This document shows, one piece after another, positions 1-6,146 of a stretch of DNA of 9,249 nucleotides (position 1 is the first letter of the stretch; each line of letters starts with the position of its first letter). Made by a program: the position numbers and the translations under genes. Below the pieces are notes generated by a model. The model was not told the DNA's origin and did not search any database. It saw only the letters and a program-made list of their open reading frames with translations. The DNA comes from a bacterium (lineage in GTDB: Bacteria > BMS3Abin14). The stretch covers positions 1 to 9,249 of the forward strand of contig JALHUC010000427.1 in assembly GCA_022865845.1 (NCBI GenBank), in the 5' to 3' direction.

Positions 1-496
1 CATGCTGAAGGATCAGCGTCCCCGTGCGCCTGTTAAGACCGAATATCTGAAGAAGGTCTACCAGCGACACTTCCGAAAGGCTGCCTTCAACACCAGTTCC
101 AACAGTTTGGGGGATCGGTTTTTCACCCATTGGATCAAAGGCTGCCTCAACTTTTTGCTGCATGTCGTGCCAGCGGAACGGCTTGAGCAGAAAGGTGTCA
201 GCTTCACTCCCGATAGACGCAAGAACCTCGTCATGACCCCTTTCGGCGTCGATGAGGAAGATGAACGGAATATGTGTTGTTGTGGGGTTGTTTCTTAAAA
301 AGGCTCTCAGGCGTTCTCCATCGAATAGTGGAAGGTAATAGTTTGTGATGATGAGATCGGGTTTTTTCAGGAGAGCAGATTCGAGGGCGCCGGAGCCGTC
401 CGAAGCCGTGTCGATCTCATAACCGGCTTTGCTGATCCGTTTACCGAGCTTATTGAGAAGCTTGGTGTCGGCGTCTACGAGCAGAATCTTCTTCAT
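1..496 (-). CDS. Pseudo-receiver response regulator with DUF4388 (PATAN) domain, 3' end cut by window edge
   Basis: The visible part is 165 codons, read from the ATG at 494-496 and leaving the window at base 1. Residues 1-120 form a CheY-like receiver: KKILLVDAD at the start carries the acidic-pocket Asp8 and Asp10, and FLLKPF carries the conserved Lys105. The stretch PDLIITN ends in Asn52 exactly where the phospho-acceptor Asp is expected, and the usual switch Thr/Ser before the acidic loop is Ile82. This is therefore probably a non-phosphorylated pseudo-receiver. From residue 138, GSLSEVSLVDLLQIF and NRRTGTL match the start of a DUF4388/PatA-type domain, which is truncated here. The start is 13 nt after the stop of the GAF-GGDEF gene, with a GAGAG about 10 nt upstream that overlaps that stop, so the two are very likely co-transcribed. 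The domain assignment is strong; the loss of phosphorylation is inferred from one residue. Confidence 0.85.
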   Translation of the reverse strand, partial: MKKILLVDADTKLLNKLGKRISKAGYEIDTASDGSGALESALLKKPDLIITNYYLPLFDGERLRAFLRNNPTTTHIPFIFLIDAERGHDEVLASIGSEADTFLLKPFRWHDMQQKVEAAFDPMGEKPIPQTVGTGVEGSLSEVSLVDLLQIFGLNRRTGTLILQH

Positions 497-509
497 TGGG
501 TTCTGACTC

Positions 510-1958
510 TCAGATCTGATCCTGGAGGGAGTACTCTTCCCTCAGTTTAAAGACAAGCCTTTCCACAAGTTTATCGTGGGAAGTGTGGAACCCTTTCCAG
601 TCGTCGATCCTGTGGTGAACTCCCATGAGTGCGTAGGCAACCCTGTCGGTGAGCAGCAGGATGAACTGAAAATTCTTTGATTGCTCGGGAGGTATGAAAA
701 TTGTGTTGATGTTGAGATCATTGAGGGTGTGGGCTCCAGTGAGATCCCCGAACACTCCCACCCTGGTTGCTGTTCTCGGCAGAAGAGTATTTTTTGCCAG
801 GAGGGCTTCGGTAATGAGGACGTTGTCGGTACCGATGTAAAAGAGTCCCCGACGCTCCGGATTCTGGATAATATCGTTGATTATCGCTTCCTGGAGAAGG
901 TAGGTGAAACTGGCCTGGAACATCATCGGTTCAGTGTCTTTCAAAGCCGAGAGGCCATGGGTATCCGTGGCAGTTGTGAACAGTTCAATCATATCCCAGA
1001 ACCCTTTTTCCTCCCATTGGATACGATTAAAGGAGTCTGTGCGGTTGTTATAGGCGTTTTTTAGTGCTCCGCTCAGAAGATCTTCTGCGGTGTCGCCATC
1101 CTCGGGGAAACAGGCAAACCCGAAGTGTGGTTTTAATCCATACCTTTCAAAACGTTCTCCCAGATAGCTCAACCTGGCAAAACCACGCCGGATGCGCTCG
1201 ATGGTGATCCGACATCCGAGACTGTCTGTCTCCGGAACCCCCATAATGAATCGAAAGTTTCCTACGTGTGCGACCACATCGTAATCTCTCAAAATTCCCT
1301 GAAGAGTTTCCGAGATATCCTTGATCATGGCCTGTACAAGGCGGTAGCTTTGGTTTTTCTGAAAATATTCAGCACCTTCATACTCCAGACTGATCAAACC
1401 TACCCTGCGCCTGAACCTGCTGCCCATGGTGACTTGCCGCTTCAGGAAATCCAGAACAAACGGTTCGTTATAAGTGTCCGATTCAAGGTCCCTTAAAGGG
1501 TTGCTCCTCATCCTGTCCAGAGTCTGGGCATTGTTGAGAAATGTCGCATAACCCTCTGCGATGGCTCTGACATCCTCCAGAGTTTTTCCATCGAGAGCTG
1601 ATTCACTGTATGTATTCAGCTCCAGGTGTGCCAAGGCTACCAGAACGCCCACGTGAAGGATCGGGAGGAATATGCTATTCAGTATGACCTTTCCCTTCCG
1701 CTGTTCAAAGAAGGGAGTTCCTCTGAATATTTCTTCGTGTCGGTGAATGATCTCACCAGGATCGATAGACCTGCTCCTGTGGTCTGCGCCTCTGGAGATA
1801 ACCATCCGGAAAGATTGATCCTGATCCAGGACCCACACTGCACCAGATGAAGCATCAGCTTTCTCCATAAGACGTATCAGGAGATCATCTGAGAGCTTTG
1901 TGAGGTCCTGAAGGTCCTCAGCTCGATGTATGATGTTACTCTCGATCATCCGTTTCAT
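510..1958 (-). CDS. GAF plus degenerate GGDEF signalling protein with DICT-like C-terminal region
   Basis: This 482-residue soluble protein has no signal peptide or obvious membrane span. Residues about 20-150 look like a GAF sensory domain (SGAVWVLDQDQSF; FLPILHVGVLVALAHLEL). Residues about 158-305 follow the GGDEF fold: the DSDTYNEPFVLDFLKRQ helix corresponds to the usual LTGLYNR segment, DVVAHVG precedes the active-site hairpin, and FACFPEDGDTAEDLL resembles the GGDEF C-terminal part. At the signature position the sequence is GNFRF (residues 233-237) instead of GGDEF, so diguanylate cyclase activity is unlikely. Residues about 370-480 (FILLLTDRVAYAL, then KGFHTSHDKLVERLVFKL) resemble a DICT sensory domain; that call is tentative. 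The start overlaps the end of the VanZ-like gene by 23 nt, and the receiver-DUF4388 gene follows after 13 nt. A second in-frame ATG at residue 4 is an alternative start. It may act as a sensor scaffold or nucleotide-binding adaptor for the downstream regulator. Confidence 0.82.
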   Translation of the reverse strand: MKRMIESNIIHRAEDLQDLTKLSDDLLIRLMEKADASSGAVWVLDQDQSFRMVISRGADHRSRSIDPGEIIHRHEEIFRGTPFFEQRKGKVILNSIFLPILHVGVLVALAHLELNTYSESALDGKTLEDVRAIAEGYATFLNNAQTLDRMRSNPLRDLESDTYNEPFVLDFLKRQVTMGSRFRRRVGLISLEYEGAEYFQKNQSYRLVQAMIKDISETLQGILRDYDVVAHVGNFRFIMGVPETDSLGCRITIERIRRGFARLSYLGERFERYGLKPHFGFACFPEDGDTAEDLLSGALKNAYNNRTDSFNRIQWEEKGFWDMIELFTTATDTHGLSALKDTEPMMFQASFTYLLQEAIINDIIQNPERRGLFYIGTDNVLITEALLAKNTLLPRTATRVGVFGDLTGAHTLNDLNINTIFIPPEQSKNFQFILLLTDRVAYALMGVHHRIDDWKGFHTSHDKLVERLVFKLREEYSLQDQI

Positions 1959-2391
1959 CGGTCGCGGCCGTCCTGGATATGAAACTGTCTGTTTTCAGGG
2001 TTTTAAGGAAAATATAAGCTCCGGATCCTGCCACGGCTCCCGCAGAGTCAAATAGCAGGTCCTTGAGGTCGAACATTCTCTCCGGCACCATGAACTGGTG
2101 CGCTTCATCCAGAAAACCGAATGAGACGCAGATGGCAGTTGTCCACAGAAATAGGCCAATATTGGTATGGGATCGCCCGTATAACAGGGCTTTTGCAAGG
2201 AAGAAACCGAGAAGGGCAAACTCCGTTAGATGGACGATATTATTTAAATAATTCGGATGACTCGGGAAATAGGCCCCTGGTGTCGAAGAAAATAGAAGGA
2301 TGACAGCCGCAAGGCCGCATGGGGGTGCCCATATTTTTTTTGGAGAGGATCTGGTGTGCGTGTCGGCAGATCCTAACTGCTCACTCTCCAT
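1936..2391 (-). CDS. VanZ-like family membrane protein
   Basis: This 151-residue hydrophobic protein has about four membrane segments (residues roughly 21-36, 52-70, 77-93 and 113-130). The family signature is clear: DEAHQFMVPERMFDLKDLL at residues 95-113, followed by FDSAGA, matches the conserved VanZ motif (DE.HQ..xPxRxxxxxDxxxNxxGa) with Asp in place of the usual Asn. HLTEFALLGFF at 54-64 is the conserved His/Phe/Leu helix. The start is the ATG at 2389-2391, with AGGAG seven bases upstream. VanZ homologues were first seen in teicoplanin resistance clusters, but most, like this one, have no such context and no established biochemical role. It leads a three-gene group and overlaps the GAF-GGDEF gene by 23 nt, which suggests coupled expression with the signalling proteins. 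The family call is firm; the function is unknown. Confidence 0.88.
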   Translation of the reverse strand: MESEQLGSADTHTRSSPKKIWAPPCGLAAVILLFSSTPGAYFPSHPNYLNNIVHLTEFALLGFFLAKALLYGRSHTNIGLFLWTTAICVSFGFLDEAHQFMVPERMFDLKDLLFDSAGAVAGSGAYIFLKTLKTDSFISRTAATDETDDRE

Positions 2392-2414
2392 GAAAAGGCT
2401 CCTAATAATAAATT

Positions 2415-2435
2415 GTAAAGTGCAGTGTGTAGAGG
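2415..2435. repeat. Heptamer array, GYAGAGT-like family, upstream of the VanZ-like gene
   Basis: Degenerate units GTAAAGT, GCAGTGT, GTAGAGG. GTAAAGTGCAG at 2415-2425 is an inverted copy (one mismatch in 11) of 2519-2529, next to the DUF151 stop. Confidence 0.65.
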
Positions 2436-2442
2436 TAAATAC

Positions 2443-2472
2443 AGTCCAAAGTCCAAAGCCTAAAGTCCAAAG
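2443..2472. repeat. Heptamer array, AGTCCAA family
   Basis: Units AGTCCAA, AGTCCAA, AGCCTAA, AGTCCAA and a partial AG. One base different from the AGTCCAG units at 6043-6073 and 7197-7226, about 3.5 kb and 4.7 kb away. Confidence 0.9.
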
Positions 2473-2483
2473 AAACAGCTTTG

Positions 2484-2502
2484 AACCTCAAACCTCAAAC
2501 CT
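2484..2502. repeat. Heptamer array, AACCTCA family
   Basis: Units AACCTCA, AACCTCA and a partial AACCT; related to ACCTCAA at 6090-6096 and AACATCA at 7292-7298. Confidence 0.85.
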
Positions 2503-2515
2503 ATATTTCCTTAAA

Positions 2516-2530
2516 ACTCTGCACTCTACA
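2516..2530. repeat. Heptamer pair, ACTCTRC family, next to the DUF151 stop codon
   Basis: ACTCTGC and ACTCTAC directly abut the DUF151 stop (TAA at 2531-2533, minus strand). Inverted relative to the array at 2415-2435. Confidence 0.7.
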
Positions 2531-3028
2531 TTACATTTTGTACTTGCTGTAATCTTCAGGATCCATGTTCTCAAGCATTTCAAGCCATTCATCCTTCTGA
2601 GTTTTGGCAGCATCTTCCTCAATGGTGGACATGTCTACCGCGGATTGATCCAGAACATCCTCCATTACATAGATCGGCGCCTCCGATCTTACAGCGAGTG
2701 CAACGGCATCCGAGGGCCTCGAATCCATTTCCATGCTCCCCGAATCGGAGTTCAGGTAGATAACTGCATAAAACGTGGTGTCCTTGAGATCGGTAATAAC
2801 CACCTTTGTCACACTATATCCGGCCTGAATGACTGTATTGTAAAGGAGGTCATGGGTCATGGGTCGTGGTGACTCCATGCCTGCCAGGCACATGGCGATG
2901 GCGTTTGCTTCGTACGCCCCTATCCATACGGGTAAAGCTTTTTGCGCGCCATCTACCTTAAGAAGAAGGATCGGGCTTTTGTTCTTCGGGTCCATTGCCA
3001 GACCGTGGATGCTAACCGGCTTTTCCAT
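2531..3028 (-). CDS. DUF151 / bifunctional nuclease (BFN) family protein
   Basis: This 165-residue protein has the usual length of stand-alone BFN-domain proteins. Diagnostic stretches in order are LLLKVDGAQKALPVWIGAYEA (about residues 21-41), a PRPMTHDLL motif (54-62), ITDLKDTTFYAVIYL (78-92) and a SRPSDAVALAVRS segment (103-115), where most family members also have Arg-Pro-Ser-Asp-Ala. The plant and bacterial founders of the family are described as having DNase and RNase activity; the bacterial cellular role is poorly defined. The start ATG shares its A with the miaB stop (TAATG), so translation is coupled to miaB. The TAA stop is followed at once by the heptamer repeats that fill the spacer to the VanZ-like gene. 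The acidic tail (EEDAAKTQKDEWLEMLENMDP) is typical of deltaproteobacterial versions as far as I recall. Confidence 0.92.
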   Translation of the reverse strand: MEKPVSIHGLAMDPKNKSPILLLKVDGAQKALPVWIGAYEANAIAMCLAGMESPRPMTHDLLYNTVIQAGYSVTKVVITDLKDTTFYAVIYLNSDSGSMEMDSRPSDAVALAVRSEAPIYVMEDVLDQSAVDMSTIEEDAAKTQKDEWLEMLENMDPEDYSKYKM

Positions 3029-4350
3029 TAATTCACCATCTCTCCCATCACGTGGATAGCCCGGGAGTTTGTGAGTCTTATCCGGACAATTTTGCCTAGC
3101 AACTCTGGATCACCAGGGAAGTGAACAATATAATTGTTTCTCGTCCTTCCCTCAAGGAAACCGTTTTTCTTATTATCCTTCTCTTCTACGAGAACCTCCA
3201 CTTCTCTTCCTACCATATTCCGGTGCTTTTCAGCAGTAATCTGATTTTGGAGGTCCTGAAGTTCCGGAAGCCATGAACGTTTGACATCAGCATCAACGGG
3301 ATCTTTCATGGCAGCTGCGGCCGTTCCAGGCCTCGAGGAGAACCTGAAGGAATAAATATTCTGGTACTTGACAGTGTTAAGCATCTCCATTGTGAGTTCA
3401 AAGTCTTCCCTCTCTTCCCCCGGGAAGCCAACGATAATATCGGTGGTAAACTCAACTTCAGGAATAAGTTTTGTCAGCAGCTCGACCTTTTCCATGTATT
3501 GCCTGGAGGTATATCCCCTTTTCATAGCGCTCAGCACCCTGTCCGATCCGGCCTGGACAGGAAGATGAATGTGTTCACATACACTGGGCAGGTCAGCCAT
3601 GGCATGGGCCAGTTCAGGGGAAAAATCCTTGGGGTGAGATGTAACGAAACGCAACCTTTCCAGACCGGGCAGCAACTCCATCGACTCCAGGAGAGAAACA
3701 AAGCCAGCACCGGTGTCAGGATCATGATACGAGTTGACGTTTTGACCAAGGAGAGTGATCTCCCTAACGCCTTTTTCGACAAGAAATACTGCTTCGTCGA
3801 GTATTTCTGAAGCTGGCCTGCTCACTTCCCGCCCTCGCACAAAGGGAACAACACAATAGGCGCAGTAGTTATTGCACCCCTTCATTATGGTGAGCAGGGA
3901 GGTCGCCCCCCTGCCTCCCATAACTCTCGGGGCATCCGCAGTGGGAACTGTCCCGGTGTCTTCCCTTACCCGGCAGATCCTCTTTCCGCTTTTTTTTCGT
4001 TCCTCGAGCATTGCTGGAAGTTCGTCCAGGTTGTGGGTTCCGAAGACTACATCTACAGATGGGGACCGTTTGAGAATTCGCTCACCTTCCTGCTGGGCAA
4101 CACAGCCTCCAACACCGATGATAAGGTCCGGATTTATATCTTTCAGAGGCTTGAACCGCCCAAGTTGGCTGTACACTTTATTCTCTGCCTTCTCTCGGAT
4201 GGAGCAGGTGTTGAGGATTATCACATCAGCTTCTTCCTCTGAAGCCGCTGGAACGTAAGTATCCTGAAGGAAAGCGTAGATCTTTTCAGTGTCGTAGACG
4301 TTCATCTGACATCCGAACGTCTTGACGTAAAGTTTTCCAGGCTCGTTCAT
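3028..4350 (-). CDS. miaB: tRNA-2-methylthio-N6-isopentenyladenosine-37 methylthiotransferase MiaB
   Basis: MiaB is a radical-SAM enzyme that adds the methylthio group to i6A37 of tRNAs reading UNN codons. With the start used here the protein has 440 residues, normal for the family. The N-terminal UPF0004 domain begins KLYVKTFGCQMN and holds three cluster cysteines (Cys14, Cys49 in NTCSIREKAENK, Cys83 in GVGGCVAQQ). The radical-SAM CxxxCxxC motif is CNNYCAYC at 159-166. A TRAM domain occupies about the last 65 residues. I chose the ATG at 4348-4350, one base after the TGA of the LOG gene. A TTG at 4378-4380 would add ten residues (MASEHSPENE), which are not like other MiaB N-termini, and would overlap the upstream gene by 29 nt. 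The stop overlaps the DUF151 start codon. MiaB versus the related MtaB or RimO is decided by the GCQMN and NTCSIREKAE motifs. Confidence 0.95.
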   Translation of the reverse strand: MNEPGKLYVKTFGCQMNVYDTEKIYAFLQDTYVPAASEEEADVIILNTCSIREKAENKVYSQLGRFKPLKDINPDLIIGVGGCVAQQEGERILKRSPSVDVVFGTHNLDELPAMLEERKKSGKRICRVREDTGTVPTADAPRVMGGRGATSLLTIMKGCNNYCAYCVVPFVRGREVSRPASEILDEAVFLVEKGVREITLLGQNVNSYHDPDTGAGFVSLLESMELLPGLERLRFVTSHPKDFSPELAHAMADLPSVCEHIHLPVQAGSDRVLSAMKRGYTSRQYMEKVELLTKLIPEVEFTTDIIVGFPGEEREDFELTMEMLNTVKYQNIYSFRFSSRPGTAAAAMKDPVDADVKRSWLPELQDLQNQITAEKHRNMVGREVEVLVEEKDNKKNGFLEGRTRNNYIVHFPGDPELLGKIVRIRLTNSRAIHVMGEMVN

Positions 4351-4351
4351 T

Positions 4352-4843
4352 TCATTTTCCGGGGAGTGCTCGCTGGCCAAACTGGTTTTTTGAAATCTCG
4401 CATAGCTCCAGAGCCAGGAGGACCGCTTCTACAGCGGTTGAGGCTGGATGGGTTCCCTCTATTTTCCAGCCGCCCAGATCCACTACAGGCCTCCCGATGT
4501 TTAATGCCAGTGCAATCTCGGACAAGGTTCCCGGTCCGCCAGGCAGAGCAATTATGGCGTCAGCGGTCTTGACAACCAGAACGTTCCTCGCAACTCCCAT
4601 CCCGGTTGGAATAGGAAAAGTGATATGTGGGTTTGCTTCACCCTTATCGGAACCGGGGAGGATCCCGATGGTGGTTCCACCTTCCTGAACCGCTCCCCTG
4701 CTTGCAGCTTCCATTATCCCTGAAAGTCCGCCGCAAACCATAGCTACACCATGTCTGGCGATGAGTGAACCAACCTCCATTGCCAGGGAATCATGGTGTT
4801 TTTCAGTAGCTCCAGACCCTACAACTCCGATTACCAAGGTCAA
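4352..4843 (-). CDS. LOG-family protein (TIGR00725-type, MoCo-carrier-like Rossmann fold)
   Basis: This 163-residue protein has a Rossmann-like fold with the two family landmarks: VCGGLSGIMEAASRGA at residues 36-51 and PGGPGTLSE at 101-109, plus MGVARN at 82-87 between them. PGGxGTxxE is the nucleotide-binding motif shared by LOG phosphoribohydrolases and the molybdenum-cofactor carrier protein. The GxMEAAxxGA form and short length fit the TIGR00725 branch, whose substrate is not established. The start is TTG at 4841-4843, with AGAGGAAG a few bases upstream lying inside the last codons of the small ribosomal protein gene, which ends 3 nt before. I see no in-frame ATG that would keep the first strand. 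The stop (TGA 4352-4354) is one base from the miaB ATG. Cytokinin-type LOG activity should not be assumed. Confidence 0.88.
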   Translation of the reverse strand: MTLVIGVVGSGATEKHHDSLAMEVGSLIARHGVAMVCGGLSGIMEAASRGAVQEGGTTIGILPGSDKGEANPHITFPIPTGMGVARNVLVVKTADAIIALPGGPGTLSEIALALNIGRPVVDLGGWKIEGTHPASTAVEAVLLALELCEISKNQFGQRALPGK

Positions 4844-4846
4844 GGG

Positions 4847-4936
4847 TTACTTCCTCTTGTGCCTGCTGCGGGATAAAAGCTTCTTGTGTTTGTGCTTTCT
4901 CATTTTTTTCCGGCGTTTCTTAATAACGCTTCCCAA
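4847..4936 (-). CDS. AURKAIP1/COX24-domain small ribosomal protein (mS38/bS22-like), 29 aa
   Basis: This very small gene starts with TTG at 4934-4936 and encodes 29 residues beginning MGSVIKKRRKKMRKHKHKK and ending in SRSRHKRK. The GSVIKKRRKKM..KKHKKLL pattern is the hallmark of the AURKAIP1/COX24 family, which includes mitochondrial mS38 and the tiny mycobacterial 30S protein bS22. The protein is about half Lys/Arg, as expected for an rRNA-buried peptide, so the product is probably a small-subunit ribosomal protein. An AAAGGAGGG sits about 7 nt before the TTG, an excellent ribosome-binding site that supports the non-ATG start. It is the first gene of the operon with the LOG protein, miaB and DUF151; its end carries the ribosome-binding site of the LOG gene. 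Short length and TTG start make it easy to miss in automatic annotation. Confidence 0.88.
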   Translation of the reverse strand: MGSVIKKRRKKMRKHKHKKLLSRSRHKRK

Positions 4937-5013
4937 ATGCTCGCCCTCCTTTCCTCTTATTATCCCCTCTGAGGGGGCTAAAAACAGCATCCATCAAAAA
5001 GTCGCAGACGCCT

Positions 5014-5041
5014 TTTATACATGATTATTTATCTGTGTCCA
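5014..5041 (-). promoter_or_regulatory. Candidate sigma-70 promoter for the bS22-LOG-miaB-DUF151 operon
   Basis: On the minus strand TGGACA (5036-5041) is followed by a 16-base spacer and TATAAA (5014-5019). Each hexamer differs from consensus at one position. Transcription would start near 5007, about 70 bases before the TTG of the small ribosomal protein gene. This is a motif match only. Confidence 0.5.
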
Positions 5042-5054
5042 TTAAGCTCGAACT

Positions 5055-5070
5055 CTATAATCTATTATAG
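5055..5070. repeat. Perfect 7-bp AT-rich palindrome (possible operator)
   Basis: CTATAAT and ATTATAG are perfect inverted copies separated by two bases. The site lies about 15 bases upstream of the -35 element of the candidate promoter at 5014-5041, a typical place for a dimeric regulator. Each arm also contains a TATAAT hexamer, so it could instead be a -10 element, although I see no good -35 at proper spacing on the minus strand. Confidence 0.4.
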
Positions 5071-5096
5071 GGGCCTGAAAAAGGCAAGGATGGTTC

Positions 5097-5125
5097 CTTC
5101 GACCACGCCGATGGCGCGGTCGAAG
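5097..5125. repeat. Strong GC-rich hairpin (REP-like or transcript-end structure)
   Basis: CTTCGACC pairs with GGTCGAAG, and inside it CGCC pairs with GGCG after one A/C mismatch, leaving a GAT loop: a 12-pair stem over 29 bases. No T-run follows directly on either strand, so it is not a standard intrinsic terminator. It lies about 125 bases after the thiD stop and could protect or end the thi transcript. Confidence 0.6.
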
Positions 5126-5133
5126 AAACGGTG

Positions 5134-5161
5134 ATCAGTTATCAGTAATCGGTAATCAGTA
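5134..5161. repeat. Heptamer array, ATCRGTA family (4 units)
   Basis: Four consecutive 7-mers: ATCAGTT, ATCAGTA, ATCGGTA, ATCAGTA. The third unit and the following bases (5148-5157) are a perfect inverted copy of 5241-5250, so this array and the next one bracket the 5162-5238 core. Confidence 0.85.
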
Positions 5162-5240
5162 AAAAATCAGAACAACTTTTATATTGATTCCAATCGATTT
5201 CTTTATTTTCATGAAACTGTGCATGTTGTTCGCTTTCACC

Positions 5241-5254
5241 GATTACCGATCACG
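5241..5254. repeat. Heptamer pair at the thiD stop codon
   Basis: Two 7-mers, GATTACC and GATCACG, run directly into the thiD stop codon (TGA at 5250-5252 on the minus strand). On the gene strand they read as ATCGGTA-type units, inverted relative to the array at 5134-5161. Confidence 0.7.
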
Positions 5255-6083
5255 GCCTTTTTCCTGGAAAAAGCAGAAGTTGACCCCCCACCATGGCAGC
5301 CCGTTCTATCAGACCAGTAACATATTCTATGGATAGACCCACAGCCTCAACCATCGGTATACCACGGCCAAGGTGGACAGCGATGGAAGTGGAAAGGGCG
5401 CATCCTGTGCCTCTTGGGGCCCTCTCCCCTATCTTGGGGTGTTTAAATACGGTAGCTGTGCCGCTTTTTTCGTAGAGAATATCAATACACTGATCATCCT
5501 CCGTATCTCCACCGGTAACCAGGATCCCTCCGACCCCGGATTTCAAAAGCTGCTGGACTTTTTCGGCCTCATCACCGCTTTTTTCGCTAACCAGGATACT
5601 CAGTGCTTCAAGCTCATCACGGTTTGGAGTGAGAAGGGCTGTCCAGGGCAAAATCTTTTCCAAAATAGTTGCGGCAGTATCATCAGTGGATAGAGCTGAC
5701 CCCGGTGTGGATCTCATGACGGGATCAACAACAATGGGAATACATAACCCTTTTATCCTGGCAAGGGGAACCTCAAGGGCTTTGGCCGTGGAAGCTTCTC
5801 CCAGAAGCCCTACCTTGACCGCTCCAATACCAGGAAGATCTGACAAGGCCGTGGAGATAGATTCGTTGATGATAACCGGGTCCACGGAATTGATGCTTCT
5901 TGCTCCTCCGTCGCCCTGGACCGTGACGGCCGTGATGGAACATCGGGCTGGAGCGCCCAGATCGTTGAGTACACGCAGATCAACCTGCATCCCTGCCGCA
6001 GCGCTGCTGTCGGAAGCCGAAATTAAAAGGACAGGCCTTTCGAGTCCAGTGTCCAGAGTCCAGAGTCCAGAGTTTTTATTCAA
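5250..6083 (-). CDS. thiD: Hydroxymethylpyrimidine (phosphate) kinase ThiD
   Basis: ThiD phosphorylates HMP and HMP-P to HMP-PP, the pyrimidine donor for ThiE. The protein (277 residues from this start) has the ribokinase-like ThiD pattern: VLLISASDSSAAAGMQVDL near the start, where SDxSxxAG binds substrate, then VKVGLLG, VVDPVMRSTPGSAL, LLTPNRDE, VTGGD, and the anion-hole RGTGCALSTSIA (starting near residue 224). I chose the TTG at 6081-6083 because GAGG lies exactly 7 bases upstream (6091-6094). Another TTG at 6087-6089 would add two residues but has almost no spacing to that site. There is no ATG before the conserved domain. The first 14 or so residues, including SGLWTLDTG, are encoded by ACTCTGG heptamers and are absent from ordinary ThiD proteins. 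The stop codon lies in a second heptamer array. It is last in the thiM-thiE-thiL-thiD group. The enzyme call is strong; the exact start is uncertain. Confidence 0.93.
   Translation of the reverse strand: MNKNSGLWTLDTGLERPVLLISASDSSAAAGMQVDLRVLNDLGAPARCSITAVTVQGDGGARSINSVDPVIINESISTALSDLPGIGAVKVGLLGEASTAKALEVPLARIKGLCIPIVVDPVMRSTPGSALSTDDTAATILEKILPWTALLTPNRDELEALSILVSEKSGDEAEKVQQLLKSGVGGILVTGGDTEDDQCIDILYEKSGTATVFKHPKIGERAPRGTGCALSTSIAVHLGRGIPMVEAVGLSIEYVTGLIERAAMVGGQLLLFPGKRP
6043..6073. repeat. Heptamer array, AGTCCAG family, inside the 5' end of thiD
   Basis: Units AGTCCAG, TGTCCAG, AGTCCAG, AGTCCAG and a partial AGT. On the coding strand this reads ACTCTGG repeats, translated in frame as the thiD N-terminal extension. 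The same family occurs at 7197-7226 and, as AGTCCAA, at 2443-2472. Confidence 0.88.
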
Positions 6084-6141
6084 CTTCAAACCTCAAACAC
6101 TCGGCGCCAGAGCGCCTCAGGTTCCAAGTTTCAGGTTTAAC
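6083..6141. repeat. Inverted heptamer arrays around a GGCGC hairpin in the thiL-thiD gap
   Basis: ACTTCAA and ACCTCAA (6083-6096) face GTTCCAA, GTTTCAG, GTTTAAC (6121-6141), which are near-inverted copies. Between them GGCGC (6103-6107) and GCGCC (6112-6116) form a perfect stem with a CAGA loop. On the minus strand the left arm supplies the GAGG used as the thiD ribosome-binding site, so folding of the spacer could affect thiD translation. Confidence 0.7.
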
Positions 6142-6146
6142 CAATA

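Larger units (their letters stand above)
4937..5249. other. 313-base spacer between thiD and the bS22-like gene
   Basis: Beyond the promoter, palindrome, hairpin and heptamers listed separately, it holds GAACAAC (5170-5176) and its inverted copy GTTGTTC (5225-5231) nested inside the heptamer bracket, and a CCCCTC-T-GAGGGG inverted repeat at 4964-4976 near the ribosome-binding site of the small gene. I see no convincing additional ORF or RNA gene. Confidence 0.6.

Noticed and set aside
2849..2869. GTCATGG-type heptamer repeat inside the DUF151 gene
   Set aside because: It encodes the PRPMTHDL motif, which is conserved across the DUF151 family, so the repetition is explained by the protein sequence.
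2300..2872. A 190-codon plus-strand open frame
   Set aside because: It runs antisense through VanZ, heptamer arrays and DUF151 and resembles no protein; both strands cannot be coding here and the minus-strand genes are clear.
4348..4380. Longer miaB start at TTG 4378-4380
   Set aside because: The added ten residues are unlike MiaB N-termini, and the ATG one base after the upstream stop fits the operon spacing.
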